A stretch of 64,000 bases of DNA from Bacilli bacterium. GTDB lineage: Bacteria > Bacillota_I > Bacilli_A > RF39 > UBA660. The notes under the pieces are model-generated. The model was not told the origin of the DNA. It worked only from the letters and a program-made list of their open reading frames with translations, and ran no database searches. The first letter of the stretch is position 1. Each line of letters opens with the position of its first letter. The DNA lies in assembly GCA_028693035.1 (NCBI GenBank), contig JAQUWE010000006.1:1-64000 (forward strand), written 5' to 3'. Made by a program: the position numbers and the translations under genes. Positions 17,108-27,510 of the stretch are shown here, one piece after another.

Positions 17108-19357
17108 ATGAAGAAAGAAAACCTACAAATTGGAGGTATGACATGTGCCGCCTGCGCAAGTCGTATTGAAAAAAATGTAAAAAAATTAGATGGAATTATA
17201 AATGTAAATGTTAACTTTGCAACAGAAAAATTGATGGCAGAGTATGATGAAAAAAAGGTATCTAAAGAAGAAATAAAAAAAACCATCATCAAAACAGGAT
17301 ATCAAGTAATAGAAACAGCAAAGACAAATGTCGTAGATGATGACAAAGCCAGAGAAGAAAAGGAAATCAAAACACTTTGGACAAAGTTTATCATTGCAGC
17401 CATATTTACAGTTCCTCTTTTATATATAGCAATGGCTCCTATGATAAGTTTTATCAGCCTTCCATTCCCAAGTATGATAGATTCTATGCGCTATCCACTG
17501 GCGTATGCTTGTGTACAAATTTTTCTAGTACTACCCGTATTAGTTGTTGGATATAAGTTTTATACCGTAGGATTTAGAGCCCTTTTAGAGAGAAGTCCTA
17601 ATATGGATTCTTTAATTGCTATCGGTACATCAGCAGCTGTTTTATATAGTCTTTATAATACGGTTATGATTGCAAAAGGTATGCCTATGCTTGCACATTC
17701 TCTGTACTATGAAACAGCAGGCGTTATTATAACCCTTATTTTACTAGGGAAATATTTAGAAACTGTTTCTAAAGGGAAAACCAGTGAAGCTATCAAAAAA
17801 TTGATGGGATTGGCGCCAAAAAGTGCGATTGTTAAAAGAAATGGAACCGAAAAAGAAATTCCAATCGAAGACGTTTTAGTAGGAGATATTCTTCTAGTAA
17901 AGCCAGGCACTAAAATTCCAGTAGATGGTCTTATTATAGAAGGCAATACCTCTATAGATGAATCGATGCTGACAGGAGAGAGTATGCCGGTCGATAAAAA
18001 AAAAGGAGACCGTGTATTTGCAGCTTCTTTAAATACAACAGGTATGATTCAGTTTAAAGCAACCAAAGTAGGAAACGAAACAGCTTTGGCGCAAATCATT
18101 AAACTTGTAGAAGATGCACAAGGTTCTAAAGCACCTATTGCTAAGATGGCAGATACTGTTTCTGGGTATTTTGTTCCTATTGTATGTGTGATTGCCCTTG
18201 TAGCGGGTATTGGCTGGTTTATAGGTACAGGCAATCTAGAATTTTCTATCAAAATCTTTATTTCAGTACTTGTAATTGCTTGCCCATGTGCGTTAGGACT
18301 TGCAACACCAACGGCTATTATGGTAGGAACCGGAAAGGGTGCTGAAAATGGAATATTAATCAAAGGTGGCGAAGTTTTAGAAACCACTCACACAATCAAT
18401 ACCATTGTCTTTGATAAAACAGGAACCATTACAGAAGGAAAACCAAAAGTTACAGATATTGTAACCTTTACTTCCATGTCTAAAGAAGAACTTCTTACTT
18501 TAGTCGCATCCGCCCAAAAATATTCCGAACATCCTCTTGGACAGGCCATGGTAGAAGAAGGTATCTCTTCTGGTATCCAATTTCAAAAAGCAGAAGATTT
18601 TAAAGCTTTAATAGGAAGAGGAATTACCGCTAGGATTGGTCAAAAAGAAATATTGATTGGAAATAAAAAATTATTGGATGAATTTCATATAGAAATGCAA
18701 ACAAAAGAAACCATGGCAGAAAACCTTGCACATGAAGGAAAAACACCTATGTATGTAGCCATTGATAGCACCTTAGTAGGGATTATAGCTGTTGCGGATA
18801 CGGTAAAAGAAAGTAGTAAAGCCGCTATTAAAAAGCTATCCGATATGGGGATTGAAGTAATTATGATGACAGGAGATAATCATAAAACCGCTATGGCGAT
18901 TGCAAGTGAGGTTGGAATAAAAAGAGTTTTATCAGATGTTCTGCCACAAGATAAAGCATCCGAAATAAAAAAATTGCAAACGGAAACAAACAAAGTTGCA
19001 ATGGTAGGAGATGGCATCAACGACGCTCCTGCTTTGGCACAATCAGATATTGGGATTGCGATTGGAAATGGAACAGATGTAGCTATTGAATCTGCTGACA
19101 TTGTCTTAATGAGAAGTGATTTAATGGATGTCCCAGTAGCAATTGAACTTAGTAAAAAAACAATAAAAAATATCAAAGAAAATCTATTTTGGGCATTTGG
19201 CTATAATGTAATTGGTATTCCCGTTGCGGCAGGTCTTTTATACTTACTTGGTGGTCCATTATTAAATCCTATGATAGGAGCGCTTGCTATGAGTTTAAGT
19301 TCTGTTTCCGTACTTACAAACGCCCTTCGTTTGAAAAGATTTAAAATGAAGAAATGA
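17108..19357 (+). CDS. copA: Copper-exporting P-type ATPase
   Basis: P1B-type ATPase of 749 residues that pumps Cu(I) out of the cytoplasm. It has one N-terminal metal-binding domain (GGMTCAAC, Cys 13 and 16), eight membrane helices, the actuator loop with TGES, transmembrane CPC (about residue 392), phosphorylation site DKTGT (about residue 435), the HP motif in SEHPLG, and GDGINDAP. The ribosome site GAAAGGTG precedes ATG 17108. It is the first gene of a tightly packed operon reaching to 24124. Confidence 0.95.
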   Translation: MKKENLQIGGMTCAACASRIEKNVKKLDGIINVNVNFATEKLMAEYDEKKVSKEEIKKTIIKTGYQVIETAKTNVVDDDKAREEKEIKTLWTKFIIAAIFTVPLLYIAMAPMISFISLPFPSMIDSMRYPLAYACVQIFLVLPVLVVGYKFYTVGFRALLERSPNMDSLIAIGTSAAVLYSLYNTVMIAKGMPMLAHSLYYETAGVIITLILLGKYLETVSKGKTSEAIKKLMGLAPKSAIVKRNGTEKEIPIEDVLVGDILLVKPGTKIPVDGLIIEGNTSIDESMLTGESMPVDKKKGDRVFAASLNTTGMIQFKATKVGNETALAQIIKLVEDAQGSKAPIAKMADTVSGYFVPIVCVIALVAGIGWFIGTGNLEFSIKIFISVLVIACPCALGLATPTAIMVGTGKGAENGILIKGGEVLETTHTINTIVFDKTGTITEGKPKVTDIVTFTSMSKEELLTLVASAQKYSEHPLGQAMVEEGISSGIQFQKAEDFKALIGRGITARIGQKEILIGNKKLLDEFHIEMQTKETMAENLAHEGKTPMYVAIDSTLVGIIAVADTVKESSKAAIKKLSDMGIEVIMMTGDNHKTAMAIASEVGIKRVLSDVLPQDKASEIKKLQTETNKVAMVGDGINDAPALAQSDIGIAIGNGTDVAIESADIVLMRSDLMDVPVAIELSKKTIKNIKENLFWAFGYNVIGIPVAAGLLYLLGGPLLNPMIGALAMSLSSVSVLTNALRLKRFKMKK

Positions 19358-19365
19358 GGAAAAAA

Positions 19366-20070
19366 ATGAATCATAAAAAAATATATATAATAGGCATTCT
19401 CTATATCATTTTCATTCCTGCTTTTGTTTTCCTTTTTCCAGGTCTTTTACAAAAAATGGATACAATAGGAAATGATTCTGTTAAAGCTTTTCAAAAAGTA
19501 GCGAATGCTTCTGAAAATAGTGTCATAACAGATACCCAAAAGAATCATTTTATTTTAACTACCAAAGATAAAGAAACACAATTTATATGGAGTAAAGATA
19601 TAAAGAAAAACGAATCTTATTCTATCAAAATGGCTTTTTCCTTAGAACCTTTTGAAAAAGCAGGATTGGATATAGAAAAATTACCTTCTAAAACAATTCA
19701 AAACAACAAAATCGTAATAGAAAGAACTTTTAAAGCAAAAACTTCTTTAGAAGAAAGCAAAACAGCTACCAATTCTTATAAAAATATTATGGAATTAAAT
19801 AGAGAAAGTATCAAATATCATGAATCATTAGATCATTACGGTATCGACTTTATGAATGGAAATATGTTAGAATGGGCAAGAGATATAGAAAAAAACGACA
19901 AAGATCTTGTTTTTGTATTAAACCCTGAACCTTTTATAAAAGCAGGCGTAAATGTCAATCAAATAGAAGGATGGTCTTATACAAAAGTCTCGCATATGGA
20001 TCATGGAAAAACAGTGAAAGTATATAAATTAATCAAAAGCTTTTCACTCACAGAAGGAAAGGAGGCATAA
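19366..20070 (+). CDS. Membrane-anchored protein of the copper operon, unknown family
   Basis: About 234 residues: an N-terminal signal-anchor helix (about 5-25) and an extracellular part. The extracellular part has a two-fold repeat: W-S-K-D-I-K-K-N followed by LEPFEKAGLDIEKLP, and later W-A-R-D-I-E-K-N followed by NPEPFIKAGVNVNQIEGW. The ATG at 19366 has GAGG upstream and overlaps no stop; an ATG at 19354 lies inside that site. It ends in the ribosome site of copZ. No family is recognised; because it lies between copA and copZ, an extracytoplasmic role in copper or redox stress is inferred. Confidence 0.7.
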   Translation: MNHKKIYIIGILYIIFIPAFVFLFPGLLQKMDTIGNDSVKAFQKVANASENSVITDTQKNHFILTTKDKETQFIWSKDIKKNESYSIKMAFSLEPFEKAGLDIEKLPSKTIQNNKIVIERTFKAKTSLEESKTATNSYKNIMELNRESIKYHESLDHYGIDFMNGNMLEWARDIEKNDKDLVFVLNPEPFIKAGVNVNQIEGWSYTKVSHMDHGKTVKVYKLIKSFSLTEGKEA

Positions 20071-20072
20071 AA

Positions 20073-20279
20073 ATGGAAAATATTCTTTTACAAGTAGATG
20101 GAATGTCATGTGAACACTGCGTTTCTTCTATCACAAAAGCACTTACTTCTTTAAATGGAGTAGAGAAAGTAGAAGTACAATTAGAAAATAAAACAGTAGA
20201 AGTTCAATTTGCAGCTTCTAAAATAAGTATTGATCAAATAAAAGAAGCAATAGAAGATCTAGGGTATGATATCGCGTAA
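20073..20279 (+). CDS. copZ: Copper chaperone CopZ (HMA domain)
   Basis: A 68-residue single heavy-metal-associated domain with GMSCEHC (Cys 13 and 16) and the standard babbab length. It carries Cu(I) in the cytoplasm, probably to CopA. The ribosome site GGAGG lies in the tail of the previous gene. Copies of the same fold start CopA and the following fusion protein. Confidence 0.93.
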   Translation: MENILLQVDGMSCEHCVSSITKALTSLNGVEKVEVQLENKTVEVQFAASKISIDQIKEAIEDLGYDIA

Positions 20280-20299
20280 GTAGGGAAAGGAAGTCCTGT

Positions 20300-21601
20300 A
20301 TGAAAAAGATATATGTAAAAATAGATGGAATTACATGTGAGCACTGTAAAAGCAAACTTACAAAAGCACTTCTCAAAGTAGAGAATGTTGAATCTGTTTC
20401 TTTTCAGGGCCATATAGCAGAACTTTTTTACAAAAATAAAATCAGTAAAAAAGAAATAGAAAAAAAAGTAAAAGCACTTGACTATTATACAGATGAAAAA
20501 ATGATGAGTGCGAAGAGAAACAATATAAAAAACAATATATCTTGGATGGAAGTTGCTAAAATAGGAGGTATTCTTATTTTACTTGCCTTTTCCCTAAACT
20601 ATTTATTTGGATTCAATATTTTTAATATGATTCCTGTCATTGATAGTAAAACAACTCTTGCTATGTTATTTGTAACAGGACTTTTAACAAGCATTCACTG
20701 CGTTTCTATGTGTGGCGCTATCAATTTAGCTGTAAGTTCTTCTAAAAATAAAAATTACAAAAAGCCAATCTTTTATAATCTAGGAAGACTTACTTCTTAT
20801 ACGGTATTAGGTGGTATGATCGGACTTTTAGGAAGTATCTTTAAAATAAACATTTATTTTCAAAGCTTTGTTATTATAGTAGCTTCTGTATGTATGTTTA
20901 TTATGGCACTCAATATGATGGGGGTTATTTCATTTACACCTAAAATAAAGTGGCCAAAATGGATGAAAAAGATAAGAGGAAAAGGACCTTTTACGATTGG
21001 ACTTTTAAACGGGTTAATGCCTTGTGGTCCTCTGCAAGCTATGCAGGTTTATGCACTTTCGACAGGTTCCTTCTTCTATGGGGCAGCCTCTATGTTTCTA
21101 TTTTGTTTAGGCACGATTCCTCTTATGTTATTTGTAGGCATTTTATCTAACTTTTTAAATCAAAAAAATAGAATTATATTAAATAAAATATCTACGGTTT
21201 TAATTCTTCTATTATCACTTGTTATGTTAAATAGGGGCTTGCTAGGAATGGGAGTCGATCTATCGGTTCCATTCAAACCAAATACAGATGGGTATTTAAA
21301 AAGTGAGATAAAAGAAAATTATCAAGAAGTAAAATTTGATTTATCTTATAGTGGATACAAAGATATTGTCATTCAAAAAGATGTGCCTGTAAAAATGATT
21401 ATTCATGCAGACCAAACTTCCTTAACTGGATGCAACAACGCTATTAAAATAAATGCTTTTAAAGTAGAAAAATCTTTAGTAAGCGGAGACAATGTAATTG
21501 AATTCACACCAAATAAAACAGGAAATTATACATATACCTGCTGGATGGGTATGCTTAAAAATAACATCTTAGTCGTAGACGATATAAAAGCACTTAAATA
21601 A
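20300..21601 (+). CDS. HMA - UreH/CcdA-like membrane - cupredoxin fusion
   Basis: A 433-residue three-part protein. Residues 1-68: heavy-metal domain with GITCEHC (Cys 13, 16). Middle: six hydrophobic segments of the UreH/DsbD-2 (TauE/SafE-like) type with SIHCVSMCGAINLA and NGLMPCGPLQAMQVYA, each holding a Cys in the membrane as in CcdA-type electron or metal carriers. C-terminal about 100 residues: cupredoxin-like beta domain with GCNNAIKIN and TYTCWMGM, whose Cys and Met could bind copper outside the cell. The order suggests passing copper or electrons across the membrane between copZ and the thioredoxin-like proteins downstream (inference). Confidence 0.85.
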   Translation: MKKIYVKIDGITCEHCKSKLTKALLKVENVESVSFQGHIAELFYKNKISKKEIEKKVKALDYYTDEKMMSAKRNNIKNNISWMEVAKIGGILILLAFSLNYLFGFNIFNMIPVIDSKTTLAMLFVTGLLTSIHCVSMCGAINLAVSSSKNKNYKKPIFYNLGRLTSYTVLGGMIGLLGSIFKINIYFQSFVIIVASVCMFIMALNMMGVISFTPKIKWPKWMKKIRGKGPFTIGLLNGLMPCGPLQAMQVYALSTGSFFYGAASMFLFCLGTIPLMLFVGILSNFLNQKNRIILNKISTVLILLLSLVMLNRGLLGMGVDLSVPFKPNTDGYLKSEIKENYQEVKFDLSYSGYKDIVIQKDVPVKMIIHADQTSLTGCNNAIKINAFKVEKSLVSGDNVIEFTPNKTGNYTYTCWMGMLKNNILVVDDIKALK

Positions 21602-21615
21602 AAAAGGAGAAAAAA

Positions 21616-22098
21616 ATGAAAAAAGTAGTATTTTTAATAATGGCTGGTCTTATGGTATTTGTAATGACTGGTTGCGAAAATAACAAACAAACCAAAACAG
21701 AAGTAATTGATTCTAAATTAGATGCAGAAGGAAATTTTGTTCTTCCTGAAAAAGATGTAAAAAAAGAAATAACATTTTATAATGTAGAAGTAGACAGTAT
21801 CAATGTACAACTTATTATTGTAAGAGCAAGTGATGGTACCATAAGAACTGTATTTAACACTTGTCAGGTATGTAATCCCTCACCAAAGGCTTACTTTGTA
21901 AGAGAAGGAGATTACTTGGTATGTCAAAACTGTGGAAACAAATACCACATTGATAAATTAGGTTTAGAAAAAGGTGGCTGTAACCCAGTTCCTATTTCAG
22001 AAGACGAAAGAGAAATGAAAGATGGAAACATTATGATTCCGTCAGCACTATTAAAAGAAATTGCACCAAGATTTAAAAATCTTGCATTGCAGAAGTAG
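21616..22098 (+). CDS. DUF2318 lipoprotein
   Basis: A 160-residue lipoprotein: signal peptide with lipobox VMTGC (Cys near 20), then a DUF2318 domain with two CxxC pairs (NTCQVC and LVCQNC) and a later GGC. The domain is linked to metal (iron or copper) uptake and redox genes in other bacteria; function is not settled. The second CxxC with GNKYH looks like a rubredoxin-type knuckle. RBS AAAGGAG. Confidence 0.82.
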   Translation: MKKVVFLIMAGLMVFVMTGCENNKQTKTEVIDSKLDAEGNFVLPEKDVKKEITFYNVEVDSINVQLIIVRASDGTIRTVFNTCQVCNPSPKAYFVREGDYLVCQNCGNKYHIDKLGLEKGGCNPVPISEDEREMKDGNIMIPSALLKEIAPRFKNLALQK

Positions 22099-22113
22099 AA
22101 GGGAAAGAAGTAC

Positions 22114-22536
22114 ATGCAAAATAAATTTGGAAAATGGATCGTTATTATTTTTATTGCTTTACTAGCAATGATTTTCTTATTTGCTTATATGCAAAAAAAA
22201 CAAGGAGCAAATGCAATCGTCAAAAAAGCATTTGATTCTAAAGAAGCACAGCTAATCTATTTAGCAAGACCTGGTTGTTCTTGGTGTGAAAAACAAAAAC
22301 CAGTTTTAGAGGCTACCGCAAAGAAATATAATTTTGAATATTCTTATATTAACACAGAAAATTTAGATGCCGTACAGTTAAAAGAAGTATTAAAGAAATT
22401 CGAGGTTGATATAAATAGTTTTGGAACCCCAACTTTTGTAGTTGTGAAAGATGGTAAAGTAATAGACAGTAATATTGGATATATGGAAGAGAATACCTTT
22501 GTTTCTTTCTTACAAAGTACAGGTATGATAAAATAA
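22114..22536 (+). CDS. Membrane-anchored thioredoxin-like protein, CSWC
   Basis: A 140-residue protein: N-terminal membrane helix (about 8-26) and one extracytoplasmic thioredoxin fold with redox motif GCSWCEKQKP (Cys 55 and 58) and the cis-Pro loop FGTPTFVV. It is probably a thiol-disulfide exchange protein on the outer face of the membrane. It is the first of three successive related genes. Confidence 0.87.
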   Translation: MQNKFGKWIVIIFIALLAMIFLFAYMQKKQGANAIVKKAFDSKEAQLIYLARPGCSWCEKQKPVLEATAKKYNFEYSYINTENLDAVQLKEVLKKFEVDINSFGTPTFVVVKDGKVIDSNIGYMEENTFVSFLQSTGMIK

Positions 22537-22551
22537 GTATAGAGGTAGAAT

Positions 22552-23421
22552 ATGAAAAGAAAAAAAGAAGTTAAAAAACAAAACAAAAAATACATGTCTG
22601 TGATTGTTTGTGTGTTGATTATAATTGGCTTGGTCATTGCGAATGTGATTGTATCCAATCATGTACAAAATAAAAAAAGTGCAGATGAAAAAATAATACT
22701 AGAGAAAGTCTTTGCTAAAAAAGGAATTTCTTTGGTTTATTTAGGAAGAGATACATGTTCTTGGTCACAAAAATTTGAACCACATTTAAATTACTTACGT
22801 GATACTTATGGTTTTACTTATGAATATATAGATACTGATTTATATAGTGGGTTAAAATTAAATAAGATTTTAAATAAGCTTACGATTGATCCAAATGAAT
22901 TTGGTACGCCAACTATAGTCGTTATGCAAGATGGTAAAGTATTAGATACACATATTGGGTATTTGGATGAAAAACCTTTATTTGAATATTTAAAAGAAAA
23001 GAAAATTATAAAAGAAGACGCTGACTATACAGAAAATACAAGCAGTCAAACAGAAGAGCAACAATATCCTAATATTACAACAACCACTTATCAACAATTC
23101 GAAGAATTATATAATAAAGAAGATGCTTTTGTACTTGTAATAGGACAAACAGGATGTACGTATTGTAACCAGTTTAAACCTGTTATGAATGAAGTTTCTA
23201 AAGAAGAAAATGTAACGATAAATTACATAGATATTAAAACCTTAAGTGAAGAAGATTCTAAAAAATTAGTATCCAATATTGATTATTTTGATAAGAACTC
23301 TTCTTGGGGTACACCGCTTACACTTGTTATAAAAAATAAAAAAACAGTGGCGGATTTAGAAGGTTATACAGAAGCAAAAGAATTAAAAAAATTCTTTAAG
23401 AAAAATAATATTATAAAATAA
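22552..23421 (+). CDS. Membrane-anchored double thioredoxin-like protein
   Basis: A 289-residue protein: membrane helix (about 13-32) and two thioredoxin folds in tandem. The first has CSWS instead of CxxC (DTCSWSQKFEP) with cis-Pro FGTPTIVV; the second keeps CTYC (TGCTYCNQFKP) with WGTPLTLV. A CxxS site can hold mixed disulfides but cannot act as a full oxidoreductase. This suggests one binding and one catalytic domain (inference). It is related to the preceding gene, so tandem duplication and fusion are likely. Confidence 0.85.
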   Translation: MKRKKEVKKQNKKYMSVIVCVLIIIGLVIANVIVSNHVQNKKSADEKIILEKVFAKKGISLVYLGRDTCSWSQKFEPHLNYLRDTYGFTYEYIDTDLYSGLKLNKILNKLTIDPNEFGTPTIVVMQDGKVLDTHIGYLDEKPLFEYLKEKKIIKEDADYTENTSSQTEEQQYPNITTTTYQQFEELYNKEDAFVLVIGQTGCTYCNQFKPVMNEVSKEENVTINYIDIKTLSEEDSKKLVSNIDYFDKNSSWGTPLTLVIKNKKTVADLEGYTEAKELKKFFKKNNIIK

Positions 23422-23434
23422 AAGGAGTAAACAT

Positions 23435-24124
23435 ATGAAAAAGAAAATCATAATAGGGATAGTTGCCTTAATTATTGTAGGCCTGTCACTTCTTGTTTTC
23501 TTTCTAGTACAAAAACAAAATGTAAAAGAAGAAAATGTAGAAGGACAAAAATTCAAAGAAGAATATGCAGCCTATAACAATCAAAAAAGTAAGAGTGGCA
23601 AACAATATAAAAAGGTAGACATGGAAGAAGACAACCGTTTTGTCTACGCAGATATGGACCAAATAAAAAAAGTTATCAAAGGAACAGGGGTTATCTATTT
23701 TGGATTTCCAGAATGTCCTTGGTGTAGAAATGCTGTTTCTGTACTAAATGATGCTGCCAAACAAACAGACCTTTCTCATATTTATTATTTAAATGTATTT
23801 GATATGAGAGATGAAAAGAAGTTAGATGAAAATGGCAATATTGTTACCACAAAAGAGGGAACTAAGGAATATAAAGAACTATTAGAACTTCTTCATGATG
23901 CATTACCAGAGTATGATGGATTAAAAGATCCTAATATCAAAAGAATTTATGTGCCACTTGTCATTACTTTTAAAGATGGAAAAGTGATAGATACACATTT
24001 GTCTACCGTTGATTCACAAAAAGATCCTTATGAAAATTTAACAGAAGATCAATATAAAGAATTATTAAAGAAATATACAGATGCTTTTACTAAAATTGGA
24101 GGCGTTTGTACAGATGCTTGCTAA
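23435..24124 (+). CDS. Membrane-anchored thioredoxin-like protein, CPWC
   Basis: A 229-residue protein: membrane helix (about 4-26) and a thioredoxin fold with ECPWCRNAV as active site and cis-Pro-like YVPLVITF. The C-terminus ends GGVCTDAC, an extra Cys pair that could form a second redox site or a resolving disulfide. It resembles PedC/BrcD-like bacteriocin accessory thioredoxins in size, but the copper operon context argues for general extracytoplasmic thiol chemistry. It is the last gene of the operon. Confidence 0.82.
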   Translation: MKKKIIIGIVALIIVGLSLLVFFLVQKQNVKEENVEGQKFKEEYAAYNNQKSKSGKQYKKVDMEEDNRFVYADMDQIKKVIKGTGVIYFGFPECPWCRNAVSVLNDAAKQTDLSHIYYLNVFDMRDEKKLDENGNIVTTKEGTKEYKELLELLHDALPEYDGLKDPNIKRIYVPLVITFKDGKVIDTHLSTVDSQKDPYENLTEDQYKELLKKYTDAFTKIGGVCTDAC

Positions 24125-24137
24125 AGGCATCTTTTTT
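24112..24137 (+). terminator. Terminator of the copper/thiol operon
   Basis: Arms AGATGC and GCATCT with T6; the first arm overlaps the last codons. Confidence 0.75.
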
Positions 24138-24155
24138 CTTAAAAAAATAAAAGTG

Positions 24156-24184
24156 TTGTAAAAAGTAGATGCTTTCGTTATAAT
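24156..24184 (+). promoter_or_regulatory. Promoter of tgt
   Basis: TTGTAA (24156-24161), 17-bp spacer, TATAAT (24179-24184). Confidence 0.75.
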
Positions 24185-24191
24185 GGTATAG

Positions 24192-25322
<1,131 letters not shown>

Positions 25323-25325
25323 AAC

Positions 25326-25354
25326 AAAGAGTGATAAAATTCATTCTTTTTTTT
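25326..25354 (+). terminator. Terminator of tgt
   Basis: Arms AAAGAGTGA and TCATTCTTT, loop of 6, T run. Confidence 0.8.
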
Positions 25355-25415
25355 GATTGATATAAAAGGAGATGTGTGCTACACTTTTAATGGAATAAAG
25401 TAAGGAGAATGAAAT

Positions 25416-26993
25416 GTGAAGAAAAGTAGAAAAGGATTTACATTAATAGAATTACTCGCAGTGATTGTCATATTAGCGATTATTGCTTTGATCGCAACTC
25501 CTATTATAGTAGGCGTTATCAATAAGTCTAAAAAGAATGCATTTATGGATACAGCTTATGGAGTCGTGGAAGCAGGTAAACTTTATTATGCCAAGAACTT
25601 TGGGAATGATGATTTTACTGGAAAGACATTTACATTTCCAGCAGACTCTGAAGAATTAAAACTATCAGGAGAAAAGATCGGTGGAGGAACCATAGAAGTA
25701 ACTGGAACAGGGAAACAGATTCTTGCTATTTATGATAAGGCCAAGAACTGGTGTGCTTCTAAAGGAGAAGAGGATTCTAAGGTAAGTGTTGTAAAATACG
25801 AAGAAGGAAAATGTGGTTCTGCTTCAGAGGAGGAGCCAGATGGAGTCGCAAGTGCGCCAGCCTTGGGAGAAGGCATGATTCCTGTTACAATTGGGACAGA
25901 TGGTATAGTTAAAAAAGCAGATATCAATAGTAAATGGTATGACTATGAAGCAAAACAGTGGGCCAATGCCGTTTTAGTCAGTAGTGATGTAAGAAGTACT
26001 TATCAAAATGGAGATACTATTCCAGAAGAAAAAATACTAGGGTATCTGGTATGGATTCCTAGGTATAGATATAAACTATTTAATGTAGATAATAAAAGTG
26101 TACCAGAACAAGAAATAGAAATAGTATTTGAAAGTAAAAATAAAACAAAATCAACAGGAAGTACGAATGGAACATACTTGACCCATCCTGCTTTTACCTT
26201 TGCCTCTAAAGAATTAGATGGAATATGGGTAGGCAAATATGAAGCCACAGGTTCTATGAGTGTAGCCTGCGTGAATGAGTCATGTACAACAATGGATTTA
26301 ACCATTAAGCCAGATATAACAAGTATGAGGAATCTGAATCTTAGTAGTTTCTTTTATGCCGCAAGAAGCATGAGCACTGTAAACAATAATATATATGGAT
26401 TAAAAGCACCAGAGATTAACACCCATGTGATGAAGAACATGGAGTGGGGTGCAACAGCTTATTTCACTCAATCTAAATATGGAAGATGTACAAACGGGGT
26501 ATGTACAGAATTGACTAGAAATACCAGTACCAGCTATTTAACAGGAAATGGAGATTATAAAGCCAATATCAATCAATCTACTACAGGAAATATTACAGGT
26601 ATTTATGATATGAGTGGTGGTTCCTGGGAATATGTGATGGGGAACATGCGAGATGAAACGGATCACTTTTCTTCAGGAGTTGCGGGATTTAATGGAACAA
26701 GTGAACCAAAGAGTCCAGATACCATCTATTATGACAGTTATGCCTATGATAGTACTTATACAACGCAGGAACGAGGCGCTCTTGGCGATGCTACAAGAGA
26801 AACCTTATCCACTTTTGGTTCCTCTACAGGGGGTTGGTATGGTGACTATGCAAGTTTTCCAAACAGTTCCTTTTACTGGCTTATTCGTGGTGGACACATG
26901 AGCAGTAATGAACTTTGTGGTGTTTTTGCTTTCAGCAGAGGGAGCGGTAGTGGAGGCGCTGGCCATTCATGGCGTCTGGTTATCAGTAAATAA
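25416..26993 (+). CDS. Pilin-like protein 2 with FGE/C-type-lectin-like domain
   Basis: A 525-residue protein starting at GTG behind AAGGAG. The N-terminus is pilin-like (KGFTLIELL, Glu at +5), followed by the shared module to about residue 140 (WCASK...GKC). A domain from about 145 to the end resembles the formylglycine-generating-enzyme / C-type-lectin fold: LGYLVWIPRY, VGKYEATG, ARSMSTVNN, MKNMEWGATAYF, GIYDMSGGSWEYVMG and the final RGG...W-R-L-V-I-S-K. It is very similar to pilin-like protein 3. Such tails bind ligands in many surface proteins. It lies between tgt and the yrzE-like gene. Confidence 0.85.
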   Translation: MKKSRKGFTLIELLAVIVILAIIALIATPIIVGVINKSKKNAFMDTAYGVVEAGKLYYAKNFGNDDFTGKTFTFPADSEELKLSGEKIGGGTIEVTGTGKQILAIYDKAKNWCASKGEEDSKVSVVKYEEGKCGSASEEEPDGVASAPALGEGMIPVTIGTDGIVKKADINSKWYDYEAKQWANAVLVSSDVRSTYQNGDTIPEEKILGYLVWIPRYRYKLFNVDNKSVPEQEIEIVFESKNKTKSTGSTNGTYLTHPAFTFASKELDGIWVGKYEATGSMSVACVNESCTTMDLTIKPDITSMRNLNLSSFFYAARSMSTVNNNIYGLKAPEINTHVMKNMEWGATAYFTQSKYGRCTNGVCTELTRNTSTSYLTGNGDYKANINQSTTGNITGIYDMSGGSWEYVMGNMRDETDHFSSGVAGFNGTSEPKSPDTIYYDSYAYDSTYTTQERGALGDATRETLSTFGSSTGGWYGDYASFPNSSFYWLIRGGHMSSNELCGVFAFSRGSGSGGAGHSWRLVISK

Positions 26994-27016
26994 ATATAAG
27001 GTTTATAAAATAACAC

Positions 27017-27061
27017 AAAAAAAATAATGTCGTGATTTTACTCAACAACATTATTTTTTTT
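27017..27061. terminator. Bidirectional terminator
   Basis: Arms AATAATGT and ACATTATT flanked by A7 and T8 runs, placed between two convergent genes. Confidence 0.8.
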
Positions 27062-27437
27062 ATTTAGATGCATTTTCCTTTTTTTGATTAATACCGATCA
27101 TACTACCAAAAGTAGTAACGCCTATAATAATCAAATAAAACAAATTGGTTTTCAGACCCCATTTATAAGTAGAAAATAGTAGGGAAAGTAAGAAAAATAA
27201 TAGTATAACAATTCCACTTAACTTAAGACCTTCTAACCAACCATCCTTTTCACTTCTTTTGCCATTGATAAATCCCCCAATAAATAAGGAAAAGAATAAT
27301 AAAATCATTTTAAAAACATTCATACCTACAGAACTTACTACGCCAAAATAATTCAGTAAAGTAATCAAAAACAATGAAACAATTAAAATTCCAAATATAT
27401 GAGCAAGACAAAAGCCAAACTTTTTCATATTATCCAT
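27060..27437 (-). CDS. TIGR04086-type membrane protein (YrzE-like)
   Basis: A 125-residue membrane protein with four hydrophobic helices and a short polar loop NGKRSEKDGWLEGLKLSG after the second. Size, helix layout and that loop fit the TIGR04086 / YrzE group, whose function is unknown. In Bacillus yrzE lies between tgt/yajC and yrbG, the same order as here, but in this genome it is inverted relative to its neighbours. Ribosome site AGGTGAT on the reverse strand. Confidence 0.75.
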   Translation of the reverse strand: MDNMKKFGFCLAHIFGILIVSLFLITLLNYFGVVSSVGMNVFKMILLFFSLFIGGFINGKRSEKDGWLEGLKLSGIVILLFFLLSLLFSTYKWGLKTNLFYLIIIGVTTFGSMIGINQKKENASK

Positions 27438-27510
27438 AATATCACCTACTTAAGTATATAGAATGTATAAAATAATATACCATTACCCATAATGAAAATA
27501 GGTGATACAT

